Positions 17,116 through 26,334 are shown, counted from the stretch's first letter. The stretch: 64,000 bases of DNA from Spirulina major PCC 6313 (GCF_001890765.1 NZ_KV878783.1:4678771-4742770); one strand, 5' to 3'. Translations and numbers: made by a program. Notes: a model not told the origin generated them from the sequence alone.

Positions 17116-18033
17116 TTAGGACTGGACAACAAGCTGAACATCACATTGTTTGATTTCGCCAGGTTTTAGAACAACGTGCTGCTGCTGTTGTGTATAGCCT
17201 GATGCAGAAAAGTTCAATGTCAATGTAGGTGAAGCTAGCTCAAGTCCGACGAGCCGATAGTTCCATGCTTGCTGTTGATTCTGTTGCAAATGACCAGAGG
17301 TTAAGGTTTGAGACTTATTTTCTGAACAATGCACTTTTGCCATTTTAATGGGCTCTTGATTGACAGCATCAATGACCTTACCCAATAGTGTTGTTGGCGG
17401 CAGTTCAAACTTGAGTTTGAGTATATCAGAAAAAACTGATGTTTCTGATGAATCAAGAGAAGACGGAGTCTCTTTTATCTCTACATCAAGGATGATTTGT
17501 CCATAGCATGAACCTGCCATCGGTAAGGAGGCTTCTAGTTGATAGAACCCAGCGGGTAAATCAGTAAAATAGAAGGAACCATCGGCACGAGATTGAGTGC
17601 GTCCATAGTTGGTTTTCTGGGCATTCCAATCCTGTATTGATACGGTATCTAATAGGGATTGAAAGGCTGAAAATTTGTCTGAGTTACTGATGTCTGATGC
17701 CCCGATCATGGCTTGCAAGTGATTCAATCGGGCTGTGCTGCTGATGGTGGGATCAAACAATTTGGCCTGAATGTCTTGCCCGTTGGGGGGAACAGATACC
17801 GGAGGGCGTGGGGGCGATCGCCACCGTACCCAACGCTCCGGTAAACCAAAGATTCGCACTTTGGTTAAGAGTGGCTGGATGAAGGCATCCGGGGCTTGGC
17901 GAATGGTGATCAAGGCTCCGGCTAACCGCTCTTGGGTCAGGGCATTTTGTACCCTGCCTGCCAATGTGACGCGGCGGTGACGCGGGTTCGATCGGTGGGA
18001 TTGCTGGATCGTCATGGGCATTGGTTTAACCAT
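17116..18033 (-). CDS. CIS-linked protein with carboxypeptidase-regulatory-like beta domains
   Basis: A 305-aa protein. Residues 20-45 ('VTLAGRVQNALTQERLAGAL') and 150-175 ('SRADGSFYFTDLPAGFYQLE') are the two halves of a carboxypeptidase-regulatory-like (CarboxypepD_reg) Ig-type fold, interrupted by about 100 residues of unrelated sequence. Residues 215-300 contain a second such domain ('LLGKVIDAVNQEPIKMAKVH', ending in 'VLKPGEIKQCDVQLV'). No signal peptide is visible. Proteins of this kind recur between the DUF4255 and sheath genes of cyanobacterial CIS clusters, where they may decorate the particle or fibre; that role is inferred. An N-terminal basic stretch (HRSNPRHRRV) precedes the first domain. 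Confidence 0.6.
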   Translation of the reverse strand: MVKPMPMTIQQSHRSNPRHRRVTLAGRVQNALTQERLAGALITIRQAPDAFIQPLLTKVRIFGLPERWVRWRSPPRPPVSVPPNGQDIQAKLFDPTISSTARLNHLQAMIGASDISNSDKFSAFQSLLDTVSIQDWNAQKTNYGRTQSRADGSFYFTDLPAGFYQLEASLPMAGSCYGQIILDVEIKETPSSLDSSETSVFSDILKLKFELPPTTLLGKVIDAVNQEPIKMAKVHCSENKSQTLTSGHLQQNQQQAWNYRLVGLELASPTLTLNFSASGYTQQQQHVVLKPGEIKQCDVQLVVQS

Positions 18034-18046
18034 CGGTGGGTGAACC

Positions 18047-18628
18047 TCACGACAAGCGCAAGAATTGGGGACGATGTTCGAGGACGAGGGGGACTTCTTC
18101 GGGGTCTTCGGTCAGAGGAACTGCGATCGTCGCGGTGCAATGTAACGAGACCTTGGGCACACCGCCCATCACTTGCCAGAATTCCCCCAAACTCTGGAGG
18201 TAACCCGATTGCAAAACGGTGAGTGTGACCGGGAGAATGGGGTCTTGGAGACTGCCCTGGAGTACGGCTGAGGGAAGCACGGGATGGCGCAACAAGAGGC
18301 GCATCAGTTTGCTCAAAATATGGTGCTCTTGTTGGGGGTCGTTGGCGTTGACCCAGACGGTGATCAGATAAGAGCAGTCAATCCGAGCGGGGGGCTGGAG
18401 TTTGATTGCGGTGCCGTTGTCTTGGCGCTGCATTTTCCACTCGCGGCTCCGTCGCTCTAGGTTTTCCCGCACATCATACAGAAACAGATTGATCGCGGGT
18501 TTTTGCTGGATTACGCCTTCTAGGGGTTGCTCAAAACTAATGGCGACCTGGGTTTCGCCCGAATTTTGCAGGCCGGGCAGTTCCTGGAGCAAGAAGGTTT
18601 TTAAACTGCTGTCGAGATCATCTAACAT
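18047..18628 (-). CDS. DUF4255 (Pvc16/Afp16-like) CIS tail terminator
   Basis: A 193-aa protein with the DUF4255 signature: 'MLDDLDSSLKTFLLQELPG', 'ISFEQPLEG...KPAINLFLYDVRENLERRS', 'LPPARIDCSYLITVWV'-like sequence (here LQPPARIDCSYLITVWVNA) and 'EHHILSKLMRLLLRHPVLP'. In Afp and PVC particles the equivalent protein caps the sheath and tube at the distal end and fixes their length. It is one of the most reliable markers that this cluster is an Afp/PVC-like CIS rather than a prophage. It follows the coiled-coil gene by 4 bp. Confidence 0.88.
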   Translation of the reverse strand: MLDDLDSSLKTFLLQELPGLQNSGETQVAISFEQPLEGVIQQKPAINLFLYDVRENLERRSREWKMQRQDNGTAIKLQPPARIDCSYLITVWVNANDPQQEHHILSKLMRLLLRHPVLPSAVLQGSLQDPILPVTLTVLQSGYLQSLGEFWQVMGGVPKVSLHCTATIAVPLTEDPEEVPLVLEHRPQFLRLS

Positions 18629-18632
18629 CGGG

Positions 18633-18881
18633 TTAATCCTCGGAGGTTAGATCGGGTAGGTCAGGGGTGGGGGTTGTTGGATTTGGTTGCGATCGCTCCC
18701 TCTCCGACTCACGATCAGGAGCGGCGGCGAGTTCTTCTTCCAGCACTTGGATCGCGCCCCCAATCCGCAGTAAGGTTTCGCGTAAACTAAGCTGTTGCGC
18801 CTCCAAATTGGCGAGGGCTTTTTGCCCAGCGGCGTATTCAGTTTTGAGGGCTTGCAGTCGGTTTTGCAGTTGCGATCGCAT
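18633..18881 (-). CDS. small coiled-coil protein of unknown function in the CIS operon
   Basis: An 82-aa protein. Residues 1-52 are a heptad-rich helix ('LQALKTEYAAGQKALANLEA', 'LRETLLRIGGAIQVLEEELA'), likely to form a coiled coil. Residues 53-82 are an acidic, proline/threonine-rich tail. The ATG at 18881 lies 30 bp after the fibre-like gene's stop at 18912, and its own stop is 4 bp before the DUF4255 gene, so it is clearly in the operon. No family name is recognised. Position and size suggest a fibre or cap accessory. Confidence 0.7.
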   Translation of the reverse strand: MRSQLQNRLQALKTEYAAGQKALANLEAQQLSLRETLLRIGGAIQVLEEELAAAPDRESERERSQPNPTTPTPDLPDLTSED

Positions 18882-18911
18882 CGAATTTCACTCACTACAC
18901 GATACGGATGC

Positions 18912-20903
18912 TTAAACGAAGTAAGGCAGTTCTAAATCATGGGTTCCGATTTCCCGGAAATAAATGCGATCTTCCCAATCGTCCCAGCCACCTTTATCAG
19001 AGTGAGCGGTGTTTTTACGAGTATCAATTTTGACGCTGAGATACTGCGTCATGCGATCGCCGGGTTCAGGATTTCCTAAGGCATCGTCGATGAGCTTGGC
19101 CGGAATGCGAGCTGCTATGTACTGCGAACCCTGCCGACCATTCCAATGGCGCGCAAAGGGGTTGTCATAGCTTGCCAGGAATCGATCCACCGGAACATCT
19201 TTTCCATTAACAGTGACTGTAATTCCTGTGTGGACAGAGTTATTCCAACTGTTATTGAGTACAACCATAAACAGCAGCTTATCTCGCCCGGACGGAACAA
19301 TCGGAACCATCAATTCTCCATAGGTTTGATCATCAATGGCTGCTACAATATCGCCATCCTGTCTAGCAGAATGCCAAAGAAGCGTATCGCCTCCATTGAG
19401 CTGCCAATGGTAGACCACCGCAGATTGAGTCGCATGACCCCAGGGGTTGGTGCTAAAGGCCACTCCAGAAGTCCAAAAACCGGTACTGGCCTCTTTGTGT
19501 ACCAATGTGACTTGGCCCGAATTCCCAATGGGAATGGGCAGCCACTGATGCTGGGTGGATGACGTATCGCTTAAAGAACCATCGGGGCAGTAGTGATTAG
19601 ACGCTCTCCGACCCGCAGTCCAATTCCCTAAGTCCTGGAACGCTCTCCCTTTCTTTGAATATTCCGCTTTAACGGTGTGCCAGTGGTCTACACAGTCAGC
19701 AAGCCTGACCCACACTGTGTCATAGCCGGTTGGAACAGTTAGCAAGGCTCCTCCCTCATCTTCCTTACCACATCCATACTGGATCGCTGTACGCATGTAG
19801 TATGGACCTTTATTTGTATGCTTTGTGTTGTCGTAATTTTGGGTTAGTTTCCACTTCTTGATTACTTTGGCTTGTTCTGCCTCGAAAATATCTTGGTAGA
19901 TGATTGTGGGGTTTTCTGATTCCGCCGTTGGATTATTGGGGTCGATTGCTGCTGCTGGATACATCCGATGGCGCATTGGGTTGATCAACTCGAAATGTTG
20001 AACCCGCATCGTTTCATGCACCGTTACCGTTCCAGTTGCCCGCTCCACCGTCAAGCGCGGCCACTCCACTCCATCCTCTGACGCAATCAATCGTAACGAT
20101 GCCGTTGGATCGCTCTCATCTTCTGACCCTTGAATCTTCCAGCCCACCATCTTGCCGTCTTTTTCGCTGAGGCGAACGGGGGGAGCTTCTCCTGTGGGTT
20201 TCCCTGCGTTCGCTAAGGCGGCAGCAATGTGATCTTTAACCGCTTTTTCCGAGGGGATCACATTCGGGCGATCAATGGCTGGAATACTTTGGGAAATACC
20301 CTCAATCAAGGTTTCTCCTAACTGTAATGCTCCGGCGATCGTTAAGTTGCCTTGAATACTGAGATCCTGACCATTACTCCGCAGCGTAATATCCTGAGTC
20401 GCACTCGGTAAACGCACCCCAGAATACTGCCGCACCGTAACATCAATGATCACTTGACCCTCTTCAAGCATCACCTTCGCCAAATTAATCGTTTTGGCAT
20501 CTTCGGTGTGGATTGCTTCTAAAGTCAGCAGCGGCACTTCTTCAAAACGGGTGAAACTATCGGGAATTTCTGGCTGTTGCAGAATTTTGGGTTCTTGGTG
20601 ATAGCGCAGACAAAGCCAGCCTAAACCGCTAATTTTGCGAACCACATCCTCCGGCAAAATCACCAAATTGCCTTCCCCGTCGATGGCGGTTCCGGACTTG
20701 ATGACGACCTCCGGCTGACCCGCGATCGCCTCCACCTCCAGACCTTCAACAATCCCCGCCAAATGGAGACGACTGTTAACGTAGCGTTGGCGATCGCTCA
20801 AATAGCGATGGGCCAATTCAAAATCTTCATCAAGTAGATACTGGCCCGGAAAATAATTAGGGCGTTGTAGGGCGAAATTCACCCAATCTTGTTGTGATGG
20901 CAT
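18912..20903 (-). CDS. tail-fibre-like first protein of the CIS operon
   Basis: A 663-aa protein. The N-terminal block (residues 1-110: 'DWVNFALQRPNYFPGQYLLD', 'RQRYVNSRLHLAGIVEGLEV', 'GTAIDGEGNLVILPEDV') is a conserved opening of CIS/phage baseplate-attached proteins in cyanobacteria. Residues 165-200 hold a short beta-prism-like stretch ('LSIQGNLTIAGALQLGETLI'). The C-terminal ~300 residues are tryptophan- and aspartate-rich with a lectin-like look ('DTVWVRLADCVDHWHTVKAE', 'HWNGRQGSQYIAARIPAKLI'). A receptor-binding role is plausible but not shown. It is the promoter-proximal gene, with ~770 bp of AT-rich DNA upstream. Confidence 0.65.
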   Translation of the reverse strand: MPSQQDWVNFALQRPNYFPGQYLLDEDFELAHRYLSDRQRYVNSRLHLAGIVEGLEVEAIAGQPEVVIKSGTAIDGEGNLVILPEDVVRKISGLGWLCLRYHQEPKILQQPEIPDSFTRFEEVPLLTLEAIHTEDAKTINLAKVMLEEGQVIIDVTVRQYSGVRLPSATQDITLRSNGQDLSIQGNLTIAGALQLGETLIEGISQSIPAIDRPNVIPSEKAVKDHIAAALANAGKPTGEAPPVRLSEKDGKMVGWKIQGSEDESDPTASLRLIASEDGVEWPRLTVERATGTVTVHETMRVQHFELINPMRHRMYPAAAIDPNNPTAESENPTIIYQDIFEAEQAKVIKKWKLTQNYDNTKHTNKGPYYMRTAIQYGCGKEDEGGALLTVPTGYDTVWVRLADCVDHWHTVKAEYSKKGRAFQDLGNWTAGRRASNHYCPDGSLSDTSSTQHQWLPIPIGNSGQVTLVHKEASTGFWTSGVAFSTNPWGHATQSAVVYHWQLNGGDTLLWHSARQDGDIVAAIDDQTYGELMVPIVPSGRDKLLFMVVLNNSWNNSVHTGITVTVNGKDVPVDRFLASYDNPFARHWNGRQGSQYIAARIPAKLIDDALGNPEPGDRMTQYLSVKIDTRKNTAHSDKGGWDDWEDRIYFREIGTHDLELPYFV

Positions 20904-20953
20904 ACGATTTGAAGTTCATAGAAATAGAGTAACTCAGCCTAGTAAAACAGACT

Positions 20954-20980
20954 ATTCTACAAAGCCACCATTGACTTCAA
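20954..20980 (-). promoter_or_regulatory. candidate promoter of the CIS operon
   Basis: On the minus strand a TTGAAG (20980-20975) and a TAGAAT (20959-20954) are spaced 15 bp apart, about 50 bp before ATG 20903. The spacing is short for a housekeeping sigma factor, so this is a weak call. Confidence 0.3.
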
Positions 20981-21079
20981 CGTCAGACGTTCTGCATCCA
21001 TAAAAAGAGTTAGAAGCATCATTGCAACATCAATCCCAAGCGATTGATAAGTAGGCAAAAAGCTCAAGCCTCTTATTGA

Positions 21080-21211
21080 CTATAGCGATCCTAAATCAAT
21101 CGGAGATCTGATCTCCCCATCAACAAGGGGCTTAAGTCGCTTGCCTGTTCATGAATCAAATAGGATTGCTATAGAATTTCAGAGCTTCTAATTAATTTAG
21201 GATTGCCATAG
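21080..21211. repeat. MITE-like inverted-repeat element
   Basis: Left end CTATAGCGATCCTAAATCAA and right end (reverse complement) CTATGGCAATCCTAAATTAA form imperfect ~21-bp terminal inverted repeats 132 bp apart. An internal end (CTATAGCAATCCTATTTG, reverse complement of 21157-21174) suggests a nested copy. A perfect hairpin, GGAGATC-t-GATCTCC, lies inside. No ORF is present. CTATAGCAATCCT ends are familiar from small cyanobacterial repeats. Confidence 0.6.
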
Positions 21212-21676
21212 ATTGTAAACATACAATCTTTTTTAGGACTGACAAGCTTTAACTAATCAAGGCTTATCCCGAAAACATTATTGATCATCAAAACAATACC
21301 TTAAAATTTATCGATGGCAACAAACACCAATAAAAAATCAAAGCATTTCACAATAACACCACACGATTCAAGATCAAGGTATCAAAAGAACGTTAAACAT
21401 TTAATTAACCGCTATCGCATTTCTTGAGACTATCAGCACATGAATTTCCCTTAAGCCTTCGTTGCCAGGGACAATCAGAGTCCTCATAAATCGAGATAAC
21501 GCCGGATCAAATGTTATTTCAAACCTTCGATTACTTTACTTAAGCTGAATAATATCACACCATTTTACTATCCACCAAAAAAAAGCTATTAAGTTTTGTA
21601 ATGATCGATGAATTTATATGGAATTCTTTGAAGTGATATGATAGGTCGGAGGTCGATCCTCAGTCATCCAAGACCT

Positions 21677-21937
21677 CTATTTATACGGTGTGTCAACCCC
21701 TTGCAGACCCATTAATCGCTTGGGATTTTGATCCATCAATTCCCGATAATCCGCTTCCCAAGGGAGATTAGAGTTCTCCTGTGTCGTAAAAACACGCTCT
21801 AAATTCTCATGAAATAAATTTAACTGACAACATTCGTTTGTCCGGTTTGGAGGGGAAGTAACTCCTATGGAATGGGGTACTTTAGCCGCAGTCTTGGGCT
21901 GGAAAGACTCCAACCCAATTGCACCGAATTGCATCAA
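21677..21937 (-). CDS. doubtful small hypothetical protein or gene fragment
   Basis: An 86-aa open frame (MMQFGAIGLESFQPKTAAKV ... RLMGLQGVDTPYK). The C-terminal half ('LNLFHENLERVFTTQENSNL', 'WEADYRELMDQNPKRLMG') looks protein-like in composition. The start is TTG, or the ATG right after it, and no ribosome binding site precedes it. It may be a fragment of a longer gene. No family is recognised and it is isolated between an intergenic region and a pseudogene. Confidence 0.25.
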   Translation of the reverse strand: MMQFGAIGLESFQPKTAAKVPHSIGVTSPPNRTNECCQLNLFHENLERVFTTQENSNLPWEADYRELMDQNPKRLMGLQGVDTPYK

Positions 21938-22374
21938 GATGTATCGTTTTTTATTCTACAATCAGAGTTTAATTGATGTGATCCGGCTTGAGGTTTACTG
22001 CTCTGGGGCGATCGCTCTAGAACGAATCTCGGCGAGGGGAAACTGAGCCGGTGGTTCGGAGAGATAGCGGGAACTGGGTTAGGGACAACGGGCAGGTTGG
22101 CCGGTGGGTGCGTTGGCGATCGCATCAAACCCGCTATTATTCGCCCCCACATCCGCAAAGCCGACAAAATTCACCGTCGATCCCCCCAAAACAGCCAAAT
22201 TCAAATCATCCCCGCCCGCGAATACACCGGGGTTATCGCTGCGATTGCCCGTAAAGGCGGCAATACAGAGATTACCAGCGGCGTTATTAGTTTGGACAAA
22301 GACGCTATGCTGGCCCGCCTGTTGAATGAGATTGTTCGTAATGCCCACATTCGTTAACGATCCCCCATTATTAC

Positions 22375-22604
22375 GAGCGTGATGCGTAAAGCCCCCTGAA
22401 TTTTATTCGGGGGATATAAGCGAATAACCGAATTGATTCGGTGGTGATACAATAAAAGCGTTCGCTAGCGCGAAGTAAAATTCCGGGGTGAGCACCTTAT
22501 GGGCAGGGCGTTGTCCATTGGGCGAGGCAAGATAAGACGGGCTACGCCTGCAATTGCTGTCTGAACCCAGAATCCCCCGTCATTTATGCGGGGGAGTACG
22601 TCAA
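22375..22604 (+). mobile_element. 230-bp IS200/IS605-type non-autonomous element, copy A
   Basis: The left end has hairpin CCCCCTGAAT-ttt-ATTCGGGGG. The right end has hairpin CCCCCGTCATTTATGCGGGGG followed by AGTACGTCAA. It has no ORF, no terminal inverted repeats and no target duplication. It lies directly 3' of TTAC (22371-22374), and exact removal restores the interrupted reading frame. A near-identical copy in the opposite orientation is at 50310-50540. This matches palindrome-associated elements moved in trans by a Y1 transposase (TnpA). Confidence 0.85.
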
Positions 22605-23145
22605 TAAAGACAAAAATTCCCTGGGCTAGATTACCCGCCGTTGAGAGGGTATTGCCGACAACGGTGACATCTCGCAACATTCCATTGGCATTGCTGCGCA
22701 GAAAAACACCTGTGGAATCACCGATGGCATCGTTAGGGCCGGTGGTGGTGACGGTATTTCCAGCAACCATCACATCATTGAGGGTGCTGTTTTGTGTGGA
22801 AACGAAAATACCACGGGCCGCAGTGCCAGCGGTGGTGACGGTGTTGTTGGCAACGATCGCCCCGCTCAATGTGCCACCCCCATCAGCCCGCAGAAAAATG
22901 CCATCGCTATTAAAATTCACTGCTTCGACGGTATTGCCGGTAATCGTGGTGTTGCGAATCATGCCGCCATTGGCATGGAGATACATCCCTTCGCCATTGC
23001 TGCCGGTGGTGGTGATTGTATTACCGGTAATGATCGTATTGCTCACCGTGCCGCCCCCGTTGCCATGGAGAGAAATGGCATGGGATTGATTATTGCCTTG
23101 GGTGGTGATTTGATTGCGATCGATGGTTGCGTTACTGACATTTAC

Positions 23146-23535
23146 CAAAATTCATGGGTCTAAAGCCCCGTCCTTCCAGGACGGCTTTTTATGGTTTATG
23201 ATTAGCATAGCGGATAGGGTAATCAACCGCTTTAAAAACCCGATGCTACCTAACTCGTAGCGACTGAACCTTGGAAATTGAATCTATGGGGTTCTACTTC
23301 ATTGTTCTAGACCTCCCTGCAAGTAGATAAAAGATTCACAGGGACTAGACGAATCAGTTTTTGGCAAATATTGCTGCCAATCCAAACAAACTTTGGAGCA
23401 ATCCAACTACGGTGGGGCACACCGAAAGTAACGCTTGGGGAGAGAACCACCTCTATGTAGGACTTCGCAAGGAATCCTAGGTAAGTGGACTCGGTGAGCC
23501 AAGAATCCCCGTGCCTTTAGGCCGGGGAGTGTCAA
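23146..23535 (+). mobile_element. 390-bp IS200/IS605-type relic carrying the 3' end of tnpB
   Basis: The left end has hairpin GCCCCGTCCTTCCAGGACGGC. The right end reads CCCCGTGCCTTTAGGCCGGGG followed by AGTGTCAA. It is placed directly 3' of TTTAC (23141-23145) with no target duplication, and its removal restores the frame ...GILG|VNVSNA. Inside, 23411-23479 on the plus strand codes VGHTESNAWGENHLYVGLRK, like the tail of cyanobacterial TnpB proteins, with the rest of tnpB and all of tnpA gone. Confidence 0.8.
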
Positions 23536-24782
23536 GCCGAGAATGCCCCGCTGATTAACACCCGTGGTGATCACGTTAAAGCCAGACAGTTGTCTATTGT
23601 TCCCCATCGCCACCTGACCTGTAAACCCACCATTGGTAATCGTCGCTCCGTCTAAACGGGGTAGGGTTCCTGTGCCTGATCCGGGTAATTGCACCTGACC
23701 CACATCTGCAATATCGAGGGATTGAACGACTCCGGTGGAGAGCACCCGCACCTGATCGGGAATGATAAAGCCATTCAGCCCCGGATTTGTGCCCCCATCG
23801 ACATAGATCACATCATTGCCAGCGGATTGGGAGATCGCCACCCCGGCGGTCACTTCCCCAAAGGGATTTTCAAATGTCCCATCTCCCCCCACGGCTCCCC
23901 CCGTCACATGGAGAAAGCGCCAAAACTCCCCCGTTGCCGGATTGCGGGCGATTTGATCCGTGAGGCGATCGCGCATCACCGTTGTCGTCACTTCTTGCTG
24001 ATGATCCAGGGCGATCGATCGCTTCTTGCCGTTCCACCCCGCGCCCCAAACGCGCCAACACCGTTGGCGATGGATCGGTCTTGGCCGATTGCCCCCCCAA
24101 GACTGCCCCTAATTTCACCGTTAACTGTGTCCCAAAATGGCCATCCGTCGAGACCGTAATTCCCGCTGTCCAACGATCATTAAACTCCCCCAACAACCGC
24201 CCCCGCATGCCTAAATAGCGGCCCTTCCGGGGAATATTCAACCCATAAACACCCCAATAACTATAAATACGGCCCGTTTCCCAAGCCCATAACGAATAAC
24301 CCGCCTCTAGATCCCACCCCGCCACAGCGGTTTGAAATTGGCGTGTTGTCGTTAACGTCTTTTGTCGGAGCAGGTCATAGAGCAAACGTTCCTCGGTAAA
24401 CCGGACATTTGTAGTTTGATTCGCGGTGGTCGCGACTTGATTTTGGGCAACCTGACGACGGCGATCGCCCACCGGCAGATAGCCATTAAACCGCCCCACC
24501 CATCGGGAACTTTGCAGATCTCCGCCAAAACCCAATTGGTGAAAACTCTCTTTAAAACGGGTGCGCCGCAGATCGTAACCCACATAACCCCCCCCAAACG
24601 AGATCCGCCGTGGGCAGATATTCCCGATAACCCAACCGGAAATTTCCCCCCCATTGATCCTCCGCAAACCCTAAGAGGCGAGCTTCAGCAAAAAACGTAT
24701 TCAGTTCAGGGGTTTGGGCAAAGTTCAGTCCATTCAACGACTGCCCATGCACAGCCATCCGCCACGCGCTGCAATGTATCAC

Positions 24783-24986
24783 CTCGATAGCCTTGCTCTG
24801 CCTAGATATGCTCCAGGGTGGGTTCGTTCAAGGGGGTATCTGTGCAACCATCATGCGGACTACAATGCGATCGGCATCAACCAAATGCCCACACCCAAGC
24901 CAGAAAAACCACTGTAGCCAGTTACACAAACAAGACCGAAAGCACCCTTTACTCTGCACATAGGATAGTAAGCGAGCTTGCGTCTG
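24783..24986. other. intergenic region upstream of the amino-acid transporter
   Basis: About 200 bp holding the likely promoter of the transporter genes and the decayed 5' edge of the beta-helix pseudogene. No GTA-N8-TAC (NtcA) site was seen. Confidence 0.4.
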
Positions 24987-25661
24987 ATGGGCTACACCCC
25001 GCAATTTTCAGTAGTTTGGAACAATTTAGGCCTCTTTGCCCAAGGGATTTTTCTCACCTTGCAAATTGTGGTCGTTGCGATCGCCTGCGGTCTTCCCCTT
25101 GGGATTGCGGGCGCATTGGGGCGCACCTCCCACAATCGCCTGCTGAATTGGCTGGCCACCGCCTACGTGGAATTTTTTCGCAATACCCCTTTTCTGATTC
25201 AACTGTTCTTTTTCTTCTTTGGCCTGCCTAGTATTGGCGTTCGGATGTCATCCTGGCAGGCGGCGGTTCTGGCCTTAGCGATTAACTTTGGGGCCTATGC
25301 CACCGAGATTATGAGGGCCGGAATTGAAGGGATTGAGCACAGCCAAATTGAAGCGGGGATGGCCTTGGGGTTTAATAAAATGCAGATTTTTCGCCATGTG
25401 ATCCTCGTCCCTGCCTTGGGAAAAATCTATCCAGCCCTGGTGAGTCAGATTGTGATCGCGGTGCTGTTTAGTAGCGTCGTGTCGCAAATTTCCGCCGAAG
25501 AATTGACCTTTGTGGGCAACTTTTTACAATCCCGCACCTTCCGCAGTTTTGAGATTTATCTCGCCATTTCCTTGATGTATGTGGGGCTGGTTTGGGTGAT
25601 TAAATTAATCGCCTATGGGATTCAACAAAAGTTTTTTGCGTTTACAAAATATATCCGTTAG
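24987..25661 (+). CDS. polar amino-acid ABC transporter permease 1
   Basis: A His/Glu/Gln/Arg/opine-type permease of about 224 aa. The start is ATG 24987 (MGYTPQFSVVWNNLGLFAQG); a TTG nine bases earlier is less likely. Transmembrane segments are 'GIFLTLQIVVVAIACGLPLG' and 'TPFLIQLFFFFFGLPSIGV'. The cytoplasmic EAA loop is 'EAGMALGFNKMQIFRHVILV' (EAA---G---------I-LP pattern with VPALG), which docks to the ATPase. The second permease follows 19 bp later. No ATPase gene lies in this cluster, so a shared or distant one must power it. Confidence 0.9.
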   Translation: MGYTPQFSVVWNNLGLFAQGIFLTLQIVVVAIACGLPLGIAGALGRTSHNRLLNWLATAYVEFFRNTPFLIQLFFFFFGLPSIGVRMSSWQAAVLALAINFGAYATEIMRAGIEGIEHSQIEAGMALGFNKMQIFRHVILVPALGKIYPALVSQIVIAVLFSSVVSQISAEELTFVGNFLQSRTFRSFEIYLAISLMYVGLVWVIKLIAYGIQQKFFAFTKYIR

Positions 25662-25680
25662 TCCTTTAAGCCATTGAGTT

Positions 25681-26334
25681 GTGCAAGAGTTTACCCTAGC
25701 CCAAATTCTGACTAATTTGTTGATTGCGACGCAATGGACGATCGCACTTTCGGCGATCGCATTTGTGGGGGGCGGCTTGGTGGGGTTTCTGTTAATGTTG
25801 ATGCGCATTTCCGCAAACCGGGTGATTAAAGGAATTAGCATCCTGTACATCGAGTTTTTTGAAGCCACGCCGCTGCTAATGCAGCTTTTCTTAGTCTTTT
25901 TTGGGATTTCTGTCCTATTTGGGATTAACTTTTCTGCCTGGGTGGCTGCGGCGATCGCCCTCACCACCTACACCAGCGCCTACCTAGGGGACATTTGGCG
26001 GGGTTCCGTCGAAGCCGTCCCCCAGGGACAATGGGAAGCATCCAAAGCCCTGGGAATGGGTTATTTTCAACAGTTTCGTAAGGTAATTTTGCCCCAGGCG
26101 GTGCGCTTGTCGATTCCCTCCACGGTGGGGTTTGCCGTGCAGGTGGTGAAGGGAACCTCCCTCGCTTCCGTGATCGGCTTCGTTGAACTGACGCGATCGG
26201 CTTCGTCGATTAGTAACGTGACCTTTCAGCCGTTTTTGGTGTATTCCATCGCAGCGGTGATCTATTTTTGTCTGTGCTTTCCCCTCTCGCTCTGGAGTCG
26301 GCGCTTAGAGCGTCAGTTTTCCTACGATCGCTAA
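25681..26334 (+). CDS. polar amino-acid ABC transporter permease 2
   Basis: A 217-aa permease starting at GTG 25681 (V/M-QEFTLAQILTNLLIATQWT). The TM1 region is 'IALSAIAFVGGGLVGFLLML'. The EAA loop reads 'EASKALGMGYFQQFRKVILP' followed by 'QAVRLSIPSTVGFAVQVVKG', a close match to the GlnP/HisM consensus. Permease 1 is likely its heterodimer partner. It is followed after about 70 bp by the substrate-binding protein gene, so the three form one operon (permease-permease-binding protein). Confidence 0.92.
   Translation: MQEFTLAQILTNLLIATQWTIALSAIAFVGGGLVGFLLMLMRISANRVIKGISILYIEFFEATPLLMQLFLVFFGISVLFGINFSAWVAAAIALTTYTSAYLGDIWRGSVEAVPQGQWEASKALGMGYFQQFRKVILPQAVRLSIPSTVGFAVQVVKGTSLASVIGFVELTRSASSISNVTFQPFLVYSIAAVIYFCLCFPLSLWSRRLERQFSYDR

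Larger units (their letters stand above)
20904..21676. other. AT-rich intergenic region upstream of the CIS operon
   Basis: No convincing gene is seen. It holds the candidate CIS promoter at its left end and an inverted-repeat element at 21080-21211. The rest is AT-rich, clearly unlike the flanking genes. Confidence 0.7.
22079..24782 (-). pseudogene. broken beta-barrel/beta-helix surface-protein gene, split by two mobile elements and two frameshifts
   Basis: Joined pieces on the minus strand give a protein with an N-terminal inverse-autotransporter-like beta-barrel part ('AEARLLGFAEDQWGGNFRLG', 'FGGGYVGYDLRRTRFKESFH', 'ETGRIYSYWGVYGLNIPRKG') and a passenger of parallel beta-helix repeats ('TITGNTVEAVNFNSDGIFLR', 'MVAGNTVTTTGPNDA'). 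Frame changes occur near 24610 and 23990. Two elements, 23146-23535 and 22375-22604, interrupt the helix. Removing each element exactly restores the frame: ...GILG|VNVSNATID... across the first and ...GIFVF|SNNGGSLTNVG... across the second. The last readable residues are GFDAIANAPTGQPARCP. The start region near 24782 lacks a signal peptide, so the 5' end is probably also lost. It is non-functional as it stands. Confidence 0.8.

Noticed and set aside
23155-23200. Apparent terminator hairpin CCGTCC...GGACGG with T-run
   Set aside because: It is the left-end hairpin of an IS200/IS605-type element, not downstream of any intact gene on that strand.
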